Positions 36,087 to 45,538 of a stretch of DNA of 64,000 nucleotides are shown in pieces (position 1 is the first letter of the stretch; each line of letters opens with the position of its first letter). The position numbers and the translations under genes were made by a program. The stretch is from positions 1,090,794 through 1,154,793 of the forward strand of contig CATOTI010000001.1 of NCBI GenBank assembly GCA_951813295.1. Direction: 5' to 3'. Under the pieces are notes generated by a model that ran no database searches, had not been told where the DNA came from, and saw only the letters and a list, made by a program, of their open reading frames with translations. The stretch comes from an uncultured Pseudomonadales bacterium (lineage in GTDB: Bacteria > Pseudomonadota > Gammaproteobacteria > Pseudomonadales > Azotimanducaceae).

Positions 36087-38022
36087 ATGAAAATACTAAT
36101 GGCCGTGCTGGCGGTTGGGTTTGGCTTGTTAGCCATACCCGATGCGTCGGCGCAACAGCCACACGCTCGCACGGGCGAGCAACTTGAAAGCGACGGCAAG
36201 AAATGGACACGCCTGCGGGACGTGCCCGAACCCTTGCAGGGCGCGATTGTCACCGACGAAGCCCCTCTAATCGACTACTTTCAGACGCTGCTCGGACCCG
36301 CCGGCGACGGCCCCGACATTCGCTTTGAAGGGAGGCAGTTGCGCCAAGGCCATGGTCAGCCGAACACGTATGAATTTCGTCAGTACATCTTCGGCGGCCG
36401 CACTCGGCATACGATCATCGTTGAGGTATCCAGCGAAACGCTTGGGGTGACTTCCATCGGCGGGCGCTACCTGAACGACATTGAGCGGCACCGTAACGAT
36501 CAGATTACCCACGAGTACAATACCAAGCGCAAGGCTGTGCGTGCTGTGCTCAAGTACATTAGCAAGGGCGGCCAACGCACGTTCGCGGTCTTCGATTACT
36601 CAACGCCAGACGTCGTCAAGCATGGCGATCATCAAGTGGTTTATGAGTACCGTGGCGAGAATGCCGATAATCTCTGGCTGGGCGTCGGCATTGAAGTCGA
36701 TCACCCACGCCGTGATGAAGGCGAGGAATGGGTGCATGAGTGGTACTTGATTGAACCCGTTCGGCAACATCATGCCGTGGGTTGACACCGTCACCATGCC
36801 CGTGGATGTCGTGGTCTGCGACGGTCGCAACAACAATGTGCCACTCTGCAGCGCGGGAAACCAGCCGATAGTCATCAACCAATTGGGCGAGTGCCAGGCA
36901 GGCTACATCTGTACTGGAGCCAACAACTAGTACCGCACGCCGGAACGGGCAGTGAAGGCCGTCGACGCCATGTGGAACGACATTCGCGGCACGACCAACT
37001 GCTGCGATGTCGGTCAAAACAATCGGGATTATGGTGGCAACGTTGAAATTAATGTAGGCGGGCCGATCACTGTGCCGGGTGCCGACGCGGTTTACATATC
37101 GCATGTGATGGGCCGCAACCAGATTCGGCGCGCGGTCATGGTTGTCGATGACGCTGGCGGTATCCCGCCAGAACAGCTTAAGCGTGTGATCGCGCACGAA
37201 ATGGGCCACGCCTACCACGCCGATCAGTCGTTTAGCACTTACCAGCTAAACGACACCGGCATAGGCACGCGCCGCACCCGCCATGAACAGAAGGCCGTCA
37301 AGGAATCGATAGCCGACATCAACGAAATCATCTTTACCAACTACACGGGCAGCGGCTTTTCAGTACCGTCCAATTTTAGTCCGGTTAGCGTCGCTGGCGA
37401 CTATAGCAATCAGTTTGACTATGGCGACATAAGCGGCGCAAAAAACCCTTATGTCAACGGTCAAGTTGGCGGACATGCGTTCTATGAACTGGTGCAGTTC
37501 GTTGGCTTTGAGCGAGCCGCTCGCATCTTTCTAATCAGCATTAGCTACCTACAGGACGATGATCGCAACAATCAGCTGTCATTCATGGAATTGCGGCAAG
37601 CGATGATTGATGCGGCTAAAGCGATGGAGCTACCGGCCGCCACGATCAATGCAGTCAACGATTCGTGGAACGATGTAGGCGTAGGCGGCCCTAGCCAGGG
37701 CGCGACCGTACAGCCCGTGACCACGCCGCCACCGCGACAGGCACCGCCGGCACCGGCCAGTGTGAGCGTATCGCTCAGCGTGCCCTGTCAATTCCCGTGG
37801 ACCGGCTATCTGATAAGCTACGGCCGATCATCTGGCGCCACATTCTACGAGGTATACCATCGTTTCGGCAGCGGGCCTTGGCAGCTGACAGGATTCACGA
37901 CGAGCAACCCTGAAACGTTCTGGACAACGGGCAATGCGCAAGTGACTATTCGTGCGTGCAACGCGGCGGGATGCTCTCGGCTTTCAGATGATGTGGAGAA
38001 TGCACCCAACAAATGTCTTTAG
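36087..38022 (+). pseudogene. Secreted M4-type (thermolysin-like) metalloprotease, frameshifted
   Basis: ATG 36087 begins a signal peptide (MKILMAVLAVGFGLLAIPDA, cleavage after ASA) and a ~200-residue propeptide-like part. Near 36770 the frame changes by +1, and an amber TAG at 36928 interrupts the new frame. Then comes the catalytic domain with HEMGHAYH (zinc HExxH) and KESIADINEI (third ligand Glu), and a C-terminal Fn3-like domain (ISYGRSSGATFYEVYHRFG, ACNAAGC). Joined, the parts would make one ~640-residue exported protease. As it stands it should not be produced intact. Confidence 0.8.
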
Positions 38023-38092
38023 GGAAACACTAGGCGGACCTATCCCGCTAAGTCGCCATATGTGGTTCAGCCCGCAGCAGATTCGCAAAGCC

Positions 38093-38701
38093 TGACCGAC
38101 GCAGATCGATCACATTGTGGTTTCCAGATACGGTATTTTCGTGATTGAGACGAAGAACTACACGGGCTGGATATTTGGCGACGCCAAGTCCAAGCAGTGG
38201 ACCCAAATCGTGTTTAGAGAAAGGAACCAGTTCATGAACCCACTACGACAGAACTACAAGCACACAAAGGCCACGGAGTCGTTCTTCTCACTGGGATCAA
38301 AATACATTCATTCAGTGGTTGTATTTGTCGGGGATGCGGAGTTCAAGACCAGGGTTCCCGAAAACGTGACATGCCGACGGGGATTGTGTCCGTATATCCG
38401 TTCAAAGCAAGCGATCTTGCTAAGTACGGATCACGTTAGAGACCTTGCTCGGAAGTTGAGCGCATTCAAAGAAGGCACCCTCGAAGAGGAACCATGCGTA
38501 TCGGTTGTGAGGCGCGAGCCAAACTGCCCGAAATGTGGCGAGGCGATGGTGCGCCGAACTGCAAAAAGAGGAAAAATCGCTGGAGCGGAGTTCTGGGGAT
38601 GCACCAAGTTTCCGAAATGTCGGGGAGTCAGGCAGGTCGTCCCTGATATAGGCAACGCCAGCTCGGCTACTCTATTGGACGGTCCGCCGCGCGGGGTTTA
38701 A
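38093..38701 (+). CDS. NERD-domain protein with zinc finger, 5'-truncated
   Basis: The frame opens after a TGA at 38093 with TQIDHIVVSRYGIFVIETKN, the D...ExK core of a NERD nuclease-related domain. It ends with a topoisomerase-type C4 zinc finger: CPKCGEAM and CTKFPKCRG. The N-terminal ~35 residues of the usual NERD fold are missing. GTG 38117 is the first start codon and would drop the conserved Gln-Ile-Asp-His too. NERD-C4 proteins are common near mobile elements. Probably damaged, perhaps by the same event that broke the protease upstream. Confidence 0.7.
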
Positions 38702-38728
38702 GCTCTCGCAATCTCGGCCATCGGGGGA

Positions 38729-39466
38729 ATGGTGACGCGTTTCATATTGCTGCTGATGTTCGGTGCCGTCTCCGTGTCCGCCGACACTTTCATTGTGCAC
38801 TGCCCTGTTGGATGTCCAACGAGCCCGGCAACGAATCACCTCGTCATTCGACATCTCTATGTGCTGAGTAACAACCCAACCCGCCGGTTCGCCGACTGGG
38901 TGGCGTACGAAGTCGACATCCTCAATTTCGGTGACTCGCCCGGCCGCGCGTGGAAAAACGAAAGTTCCATCCCCCACGACGAACGCATTGAGGACGCCGA
39001 CTACACTCGTTCGGGATATCAACGGGGCCACCTGGCCCCGCTCGCATCCTTCGCGGGCTCGGACTACTGGCCGGAAGTCAACCTAATGTCCAATGTCGTA
39101 CCTCAACTGGAGGACATGAACAGTGGCCCCTGGGGCGACCTTGAAAAAGCGGTCCGTGACGCGGTTGGGTTTCGCGACTCGCTCTTCGTCATTACAGGCA
39201 CGCTCTACGAGCGACCGATGACTGCGATGGCGCACGCCGACGAACCCCACAGCGTCCCATCGGGCTTCTACAAGATCGTTTACGATCGCGATGGTCGCGC
39301 GAGTGCCTTCTTCATTGATCAGACCGCGCGACGGACCGCGAACTACTGCAACGCCGAAAAGACGGTCGCCGAGATTCAAACCCGACTCAACGCGATCGGG
39401 ACCAAGCTACCACCGCTTACCGATTCATCGGCAGTCAAGCATCGGATCGGTTGCTCGACCCCTTAA
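38729..39466 (+). CDS. Secreted DNA/RNA non-specific endonuclease (NUC1 type)
   Basis: The 245-residue protein has a signal peptide (MVTRFILLLMFGAVSVSA) and a complete beta-beta-alpha-metal nuclease domain. The catalytic site is SGYQRGHLAPLASFA (RGH, about residue 98-101) with the metal-binding Asn in WPEVNLMSNVVPQ about 30 residues on. NUC1 enzymes cleave single- and double-stranded DNA and RNA with Mg2+. Export suggests nutrient scavenging or attack on external DNA. It precedes the membrane operon by ~310 bp in the same direction, but a shared transcript is uncertain. Confidence 0.92.
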   Translation: MVTRFILLLMFGAVSVSADTFIVHCPVGCPTSPATNHLVIRHLYVLSNNPTRRFADWVAYEVDILNFGDSPGRAWKNESSIPHDERIEDADYTRSGYQRGHLAPLASFAGSDYWPEVNLMSNVVPQLEDMNSGPWGDLEKAVRDAVGFRDSLFVITGTLYERPMTAMAHADEPHSVPSGFYKIVYDRDGRASAFFIDQTARRTANYCNAEKTVAEIQTRLNAIGTKLPPLTDSSAVKHRIGCSTP

Positions 39467-39780
39467 CTCCCCCGCTCGAAACGACGACGAGCAAAGCACG
39501 CATCACGGGTCGGACGATTCTGGTACTCAGGTTACGCCATGCAGGACATCCCGAGCGCAGATGTATGGCCGAGCAAGCCTCGGATCGACCTGCTGCCAAA
39601 AAGCGATGTACTCTGATGTTTCCCGTCCAGCTTCGGCGACAAGCAGAATTTCGGCTTCGGCCTGCCCGACCCTCAAAAAAGACGACGAGAGCTAGGCACC
39701 TCAACGCTCGCCTTACCCCCACTCGGGCCAAAGGTTAAGATCGATGCGCAGCATCGCAAAGTCCTTCGGAGAGACCTACC
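39467..39780. other. Intergenic stretch before the membrane operon
   Basis: Only short readings; the longest plausible one (from ATG 39539, MQDIPSADVWPSKPRIDLL) ends after 26 codons. No family features. It should contain the operon promoter, but no strong -10/-35 pair stands out. Confidence 0.4.
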
Positions 39781-41140
39781 GTGTTCGTTTCGCAATCAGT
39801 GGACAAGATCAGCAGCGAACTCAAAGTCGATGAAAACGCTCGGCAGGACGCCAGCAACGAGATTCCAGCAACGAACTCTGCCGACCCGACACCCACCGAA
39901 ACTGCTCTCCACGCGTTTCATGAAGCGCAAATCCGAAAGGCTGAGTCCGACGCCGACGGCCATGCAAAAGATCTCGAGAACCGACGACTGACCATCGACA
40001 TCGACGGCACAAAGAGCGAACTGAAGCGCTCCCCGTCCGAGGCTCAGCTACGTATCAATGCTGTTGACAGTCGACACGCCGACGAACGAACCCGCCTGAT
40101 GGAACAACGATCGAACCAGCGATCGAACTATCAGCACTTTAAGAACAAGAACGGCCTAAACGGCACCGCCGACTATCCGAAATCGCAGCTTTGGCACTGG
40201 GCCATCGTCGCGACTGTCATCGTCGGCGAGACGATTCTAAACGCGTACTTTTTCCAGAAAGGGAACGAACTGGGTTGGTTTGGGGGGTTTTGGCAAGCAC
40301 TGATCTTTTCGTTGATCAACGTGGCGTTGGCCATCGGGTGCGCGAGGGGCTTCTGCCACCATCAACACGTTCGTCTGATAAACGCCATTGCTGGCTGGGC
40401 GGCCCTCGGTGCCTTCGTCCTGCTGGTCTTGGGATGGAACCTCCTGCTCGGCCATTTTCGATGGGCCCTCAACGAAATCCTGCAAGACCCAAGCCGCGAG
40501 GCAGGCGAAGCGCTCGCGCTGGCCGTACAGCGCTTTTCGGATGCACCTTTCCGACTATTCGACTTCGAAGCCGTCACCCTCGTGCTCTTCGGCGTCATCA
40601 TCGCGGTCGGCACGTTCATTAAGACGTATACCGTGCAGTCACCCTATCCAGGCTTCGCATCAGAACAGCGCAAGCTCGACGCGATCGAGTCCGACTGCCG
40701 CGACGCCAAGCGCGACATGCAAGACGAGGTCGAAGAGGCGATTGAGGAAATCAAGACCGATCTGATCGCCACCCGAGGAGGGCTCAACGACAAGCTGACC
40801 GAGTATCAGCAACTACTAACGCCAAGCGGAGAAGATTCCCGACAACCTGGCAAAGTTCTATTCCGAACAACAAAGCAACTACGCGACACTCTCACGCCAG
40901 TATCGCCAAACGAACTCACAGATACGTCAATCGCCTCCACCTGCGAGATTCGATGACCAGCCATCACTCTCGATTGAAAAGCCTGAGTTCCGCCTCGAGA
41001 TCGAATCCGAGCAAAAGGCGCTTCAAGCCGCCCGCAAGGAATTTGGCGAACTCACACAGCTCACGAACACGTCGTTGGAAGAGATTAATGAGCTCGGCAA
41101 GGAGTCCCTTAGAAAGCTCGACGCGGCGTGGGAAAGTTGA
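39781..41140 (+). CDS. Four-TM coiled-coil protein, first gene of membrane operon (frameshift near 3' end)
   Basis: The first ~125 residues are charged and helical. Then come four hydrophobic helices (about 142-162, 174-192, 200-222 and 260-280; e.g. LWHWAIVATVIVGETILNAY and FGGFWQALIFSLINVALAIG), and a long coiled-coil tail. The first frame ends at 40956 with an unlikely basic tail. In the +1 frame after about 40825 the coiled coil continues naturally (AEKIPDNLAKFYSEQQSNYA, then EFRLEIESEQKALQAARKEF) to a TGA at 41138, overlapping the next gene by 13 nt. Removing one A near 40824 would give a ~453-residue protein. So either a real frameshift or a sequence error is present. Family not recognised. 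Confidence 0.7.
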
Positions 41141-41973
41141 CCAAGCGCCGACGGCCGCCTAGAAAGCCGCGCTCGTCTAACAGCAAACGACAAGCGGATC
41201 GACAAGCCATCGCGCTACTGACCGGGGTCGTTCTATTCCTCGGCGCTATGCTCGCGGCCGCGTTGCTTTACGAACCCGACAGAGTCGACCCCGAGACCGG
41301 GTGTAGCCTATCCAAACCGTACGACTGGGCCGTTTTCATGGTGGACGCGACGGACCCGCTTAGCGCCAGTCAAGCTGCAACCGTTCAGCGCGAGATACAG
41401 CAACGCGTAGCCGCGTCGGCCGGGGGCGTGCGCCTACGCTTTCTAAACTTGAGCGAGGACGGGGCATCGCTCGTCTCGGATACCTGCAAACCTCAAAACG
41501 AGGATGAGGCCGATCCCTTGTTCGACAGCCAAGTCCTCACGCGACGAGCGCTGCAACGTTTCCTTACGCGTGTCGAGGACTCCACCAAGGAACTCATCGG
41601 CACTACCGATGCGCCCGCAACCATGACACCGCTGATGGAGTCGCTTAGCGACCTCGGAACGGAGATCAGCTCGATTCGACGCCAGGATCTAGAAAAGGGA
41701 TGGACCCGAGACATCTCGGTGACTTTGTTCTCAGACCTACTTCAACACACATCGGGCTTCTCACAGTATGAGGAACAGGTCCGATTCCAAGATTTTGCAG
41801 GCCGTCCCTACGCCCTTCGCGGCGTGTCTTCGCTAGACCGAGTCCGTGTTCACGTCTTCTACCTGATCCGTCCTACTGCGCTAGAGCGGGGTCTGCAAGG
41901 CGAAAGCCACAAATCGTTCTGGGTCGACTATTTCAGCGCGACCGGCGCCCTCTTCCGACTCACCCCCACCTAA
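41128..41973 (+). CDS. Single-TM VWA-like protein, second gene of membrane operon
   Basis: The 281-residue protein starts with GTG 41128, overlapping the upstream stop. A basic N-terminal tail and one TM helix (about 27-47, IALLTGVVLFLGAMLAAALL) anchor an extracytoplasmic or cytoplasmic domain. The domain has a degenerate MIDAS-like start, FMVDATDPLSASQ, then TPLMESLSDLG and VTLFSDLLQHTSGFSQYEEQ, the strand order of von Willebrand A folds. Relatives with a D-x-T-D-P-L start occur in mobile elements, but I cannot name a family. It lies 18 nt before the MotA-like gene. Confidence 0.75.
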   Translation: MGKLTKRRRPPRKPRSSNSKRQADRQAIALLTGVVLFLGAMLAAALLYEPDRVDPETGCSLSKPYDWAVFMVDATDPLSASQAATVQREIQQRVAASAGGVRLRFLNLSEDGASLVSDTCKPQNEDEADPLFDSQVLTRRALQRFLTRVEDSTKELIGTTDAPATMTPLMESLSDLGTEISSIRRQDLEKGWTRDISVTLFSDLLQHTSGFSQYEEQVRFQDFAGRPYALRGVSSLDRVRVHVFYLIRPTALERGLQGESHKSFWVDYFSATGALFRLTPT

Positions 41974-41991
41974 TCGCGAAGGGTCTACACC

Positions 41992-43350
41992 GTGACGCTC
42001 GACGAAATGAGACGTGCTTTTGGCTGGGCTTTGTTCGTCGGGGTCGCCCTAAGCATCGTCGCGCAGACGGCCGTCGAGACCCAGTGGCTGGTGATCGCAC
42101 CGCCGTTGGCGGCTATGGGCCTATACATCTGGTGGTATCGACGTGAGGCGTCACGCCGTGAGCACGTCCGAACCTTCGCGGACTCTCTCTACTATCTCGG
42201 CTTCGCCTACACCCTCCTCTCGTTGCTGTTTGGCCTCCTTCCCAGCGTTTACGCTGGAGAACTCGACCCCGCCTTGCTGCTGGGGCGCCTATCGATCGCG
42301 CTATCCACCACCATCGTCGGTCTCGTCGGACGGGTTCTGTTCATCCAGTTTCTACCGGACGACGAACGGGCCGTGCAGGACGCGACGCGCGCACTCGTCG
42401 ATTCAACCAACCTCATTACCGCAAACGTCAGCAATTTCCTGGAAGAGATTCGATCCCTCGAGCAGGTCATTTCAGGCGCCCTAAAGACCAACGGCGAACA
42501 CCTTGATCAAGCCATGGGCGAAATGGTCGAACTATCGAAGCGGTCCCTCGAAGAGTCCTCGCAAGCTTTCCTTGAGAACACAGCAGAGGCAAAGGTCGCG
42601 GCGCAGGAAATGGCGAAGACATTTCGTAGTGCCCGCCAAAGCGCAGCCATGTTTCAGGGCGAAATAGAAAGCAGCACCGACGAGCTACGCGCGCTGAGCG
42701 AGAGCGTTAGTCAAGCACGTGGCACCCTAGAAACACTTGGCGACGCACAATCGCTAACCGAGAACATTCGCTCCTCGTTGGAGGAACTAAGGCTCGCGAC
42801 CGCCGCCACCGTTGAGCCGGCGGGCCAGGCATCAGACGCATTGGATGTCATCATCGACGCATGGCGGAGCACGGCGACGGGTATGGAGGAAACACGCTCG
42901 ATACTGGCCTCCTTTAGCCAACGAGTTTCCGAAAGCACTCGTGAACTCGAGCAAACCGTTGGTGTTTCGTCAGAGATCGCAACACAGCTTTCCACGTTGG
43001 CGAATGCCGCGAGTCTCGCGAGCAGTGAACTAGGCAAGGTTCGTGTCGCGACGGATGGGCTCAATTCCGCGAGCCAGGCAGCACAAACCTTTTCGGAGAA
43101 GGCGACTAGCGCCAGTGATGCATTGGAGCAGCTGTCCGCGTACCAGCTCGAAACCGAGCGCATTGACCAGTCTTTCGACGATTTGGTCCGTTATCTTGAT
43201 TCACTAAGATCGCGCGACCTCGAGCAAGTCACTGCAGATCTGGTGGCGAATCTTGAGCGGTCCGGCAACGACGTCGTGAGGCTCGAATCGACTGTCGGCA
43301 GCGTCCTGCAACGCCTCTCGCAAAAGCTCGAGAAGCTGGACGACGAGTAG
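41992..43350 (+). CDS. MotA/TolQ/ExbB-like channel protein with long helical tail
   Basis: The 452-residue protein (GTG start) has four hydrophobic helices in the first ~130 residues. The pair FADSLYYLGFAYTLLSLLFG and GRLSIALSTTIVGLVGRVLF resembles the channel helices of MotA/ExbB (small residues and Thr-Thr in the last helix). The remaining ~310 residues are an uninterrupted helical, coiled-coil tail rich in Ser, Glu and Ala. The combination of a MotA-like core and a very long intracellular tail is the ZorA architecture of Zorya defence systems, but sequence similarity to ZorA is not evident to me. Its MotB-like partner starts 3 nt downstream. A 220-bp piece is duplicated at 25768-25988. Confidence 0.75.
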   Translation: MTLDEMRRAFGWALFVGVALSIVAQTAVETQWLVIAPPLAAMGLYIWWYRREASRREHVRTFADSLYYLGFAYTLLSLLFGLLPSVYAGELDPALLLGRLSIALSTTIVGLVGRVLFIQFLPDDERAVQDATRALVDSTNLITANVSNFLEEIRSLEQVISGALKTNGEHLDQAMGEMVELSKRSLEESSQAFLENTAEAKVAAQEMAKTFRSARQSAAMFQGEIESSTDELRALSESVSQARGTLETLGDAQSLTENIRSSLEELRLATAATVEPAGQASDALDVIIDAWRSTATGMEETRSILASFSQRVSESTRELEQTVGVSSEIATQLSTLANAASLASSELGKVRVATDGLNSASQAAQTFSEKATSASDALEQLSAYQLETERIDQSFDDLVRYLDSLRSRDLEQVTADLVANLERSGNDVVRLESTVGSVLQRLSQKLEKLDDE

Positions 43351-43353
43351 GCT

Positions 43354-44355
43354 ATGGCACTTCGATCACTTTCTATCGCAAAGTCAAACGAGATCGTCTC
43401 GATTTCGCTCATCGAGCTTCTCGTGGTCTTCATCTTCTGTCTGCTGATCGTTGCATTTGTCTATCAGCTCAACGAATCGCGCTCAGAAAATCATCGCGAG
43501 GCGTTCATTTCGAAGACGGCCGAACTCGGCGCTCTGGAATACTTTTTCGGGGTCGAGGCTGACCGCACGGAAACCCAGCCCAGGGGGGAGAGGGAGCAGG
43601 CGGGCGTTGCTCTACGTCGGTACTCCCGAATCGTCGACATCGCCAACGACGAACTTGAAAAGCAAGGTTCGGATCAGTTGCGCTACTCGGAAGCCGCGAG
43701 GCTCTGGGAGACCGTCGGCAACATCGAATCGGGCGACGTCGTCCAGAAGATGGCGGTTGAGCTTGATCGGGTGGCCGCGCAAGCGGGCAAGGCCGAAGAC
43801 CTCGAACAGGAAAACGCATCTCTTTCGTCGGCTCTAGCCAACTCCGAAGCACGGCGCCAATCCGCCGAGCAAGCCCAGGAAGAGTCAGCATCGCGCCTCA
43901 GGCAAGCGCAGGAGCAACTAGACGATCTAGTGACACGTCTTGCTCACGCGGGCATCGAAATCGAACGCTTCGGACAGGGAACAGGCGAAGGACCTGGGCC
44001 TTGTCTGTTTACAATGCACGCGGTCGGGCCCGCGATAACTCGTAAGGAACACGATCGGATTTTCCAGATCACGATCGAGAAGAACCGACTTCGAATCGAG
44101 AAGGCATGGAAGTCGACACACGATGCGTTTGTAGCCCAACTCACGCTGCCACCGACCATCGTGACTGGTGCGGCGCACCACGTCGAGTACGGTTCGCTCG
44201 CTGCGACGTTTCCTAAACTGATCGAGTATGGCAACGCGAACGACTGCCGATTCCAAGCAGTTATCATGGATTCGCCCGACGTCACCAAAGACGTTTTCGT
44301 CACCGGCTTGGCCGAGGTGGAGCGATTGTTTTTCAAGGAAGCTCGTTACGACTAA
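43354..44355 (+). CDS. MotB/ExbD-like single-TM coiled-coil protein
   Basis: The 333-residue protein has a short cytoplasmic N-terminus and one TM helix (about 14-36, SISLIELLVVFIFCLLIVAF). The SLIELL start parallels the SLIDVLL helix of MotB/ExbD, with Glu in place of the proton-binding Asp. A coiled coil (about 120-205: LEQENASLSSALANSEARRQ) leads to a compact C-terminal domain with no OmpA peptidoglycan motif that I can see (PCLFTMHAVGPAITRKEHDR). It follows the MotA-like gene by 3 nt, as motAB, exbBD and zorAB do. I infer a proton- or sodium-driven stator pair. Confidence 0.75.
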   Translation: MALRSLSIAKSNEIVSISLIELLVVFIFCLLIVAFVYQLNESRSENHREAFISKTAELGALEYFFGVEADRTETQPRGEREQAGVALRRYSRIVDIANDELEKQGSDQLRYSEAARLWETVGNIESGDVVQKMAVELDRVAAQAGKAEDLEQENASLSSALANSEARRQSAEQAQEESASRLRQAQEQLDDLVTRLAHAGIEIERFGQGTGEGPGPCLFTMHAVGPAITRKEHDRIFQITIEKNRLRIEKAWKSTHDAFVAQLTLPPTIVTGAAHHVEYGSLAATFPKLIEYGNANDCRFQAVIMDSPDVTKDVFVTGLAEVERLFFKEARYD

Positions 44356-44562
44356 ATGAACGCGTCGAATTCCAAGCTGGAGCACGACTACGAGCGGCTT
44401 GAGCGGGCATTAGAAAGGGTCGAGCTTCGGGTCGACCGGGCAGTGCGCGCGCCCCGCTTGTCCGAACGACTTCGGTCTGCCCTTCGGTGGTTCCCTGGCC
44501 GGCTTTCAGGTGTCTTCAGAAAGCGCTCGCCCCCCGGTTCCGGTACCAGAACAAGCCTGTAG
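44356..44562 (+). CDS. Small helical basic protein, last gene of membrane operon
   Basis: A 68-residue ORF starts directly after the preceding stop (TAAATG). It has an acidic helix (LEHDYERLERALERVELRVD) followed by a basic tail. Tight coupling supports expression, but the size is small and the ~300-bp repeat element begins 50 bp downstream, so it could be truncated. No family recognised. Confidence 0.45.
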   Translation: MNASNSKLEHDYERLERALERVELRVDRAVRAPRLSERLRSALRWFPGRLSGVFRKRSPPGSGTRTSL

Positions 44563-44611
44563 TGCGCTCGACGATCACGAACCAGTCCGATAGCTCCCTC
44601 TTGCGCGTCAT

Positions 44612-44912
44612 CGCATCGGCGAAGTAGACCACCTGAACGGCGCCGAGAGACTATCGCCCGATCTGCGCCATTTTCTCTAGACCAGGTGGTCTCCGCAATC
44701 CGGTAGCCCGAAGCGCATGGCCCTCAAACAAGCAAAAACAAAGGCTCCGCGGGCATCATCGGTAGGAACCAAGCTCCTGCTCTACCAATAGACGACTGCG
44801 TGGCGGTGCACGCAGTCCCCAGCAAACATGTCTCTGCAATAGAAGCGCTCATCCCCACAAAGCACCCGCGCAATCTCGCGCAAAGCCGCGCAATCTTGAG
44901 CAGATTCAGCAG
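44612..44912. repeat. ~300-bp imperfect repeat element, copy 2
   Basis: Same orientation and structure as 3206-3505, including the palindrome AGACCAGGTGGTCT (44679-44692). Right end: 10-bp spaced CCGCGCAATC/CTCGCGCAAA units and ATCTTGAGCA, as at 17131-17180. Confidence 0.75.
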
Positions 44913-45538
44913 ACGCACCAGGGCAAAATGCCATAAGACATCGCCACGACTGGCGAGAGGGTACCGATGAGAAATCCAGGTATTGCGGTTGAGTTCGCGG
45001 CCAGCGAACGTGCTCGTGCTCCGACGCGCATCGTGTCGCCGGCGATCGTCAGTGATTGTCAATCAGGCACACGTGCGTGCGTCTCTCATTCGTGACCGAC
45101 TGGCCGCCGCAGTTCGCCACGGTGGGTCTCGAGCCGATACGGCCAACCACGCCGTACAACGCTGGTTGCGCGACGTGGCCAACGTGTGCATGCCGTACCC
45201 GTCTGTACGACGGGGTGTGCGACCTATGGCGGACGAGAGAAGAGCAGAGAGGCGTGAATCTATGGCACGAGGCAGCGCGACACGACCGCCCGTCGTCCCG
45301 CCAATGCGACGGATGAACTATACTTCGGCCTCGCTGTCGCGTCTAAGGTCATGAGTTTGAATATTCGTTCTACCTCACGTCCCCGTTCGGACAACGTCCG
45401 ATCTCGCGATCCGTCGCTCGGTCACGGCCCCTCGTTCCTGGTCTCGTAATCGCAGGCTGCTCAATGCCCCCGGAGATTACGTCAACGCCCGTGGGCTCGG
45501 GGCTTCGGCCTACTTATACACTGTTGCTGCCGTAGACG
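44913..45538. other. Long stretch without a convincing gene
   Basis: Overlapping ORFs occur on the plus strand (44983-45354 and 45056-45316). The second has several Cys (NAGCATWPTCACRTRLYDGV) but no start signal or family match. Probably non-coding or decayed. Confidence 0.4.
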
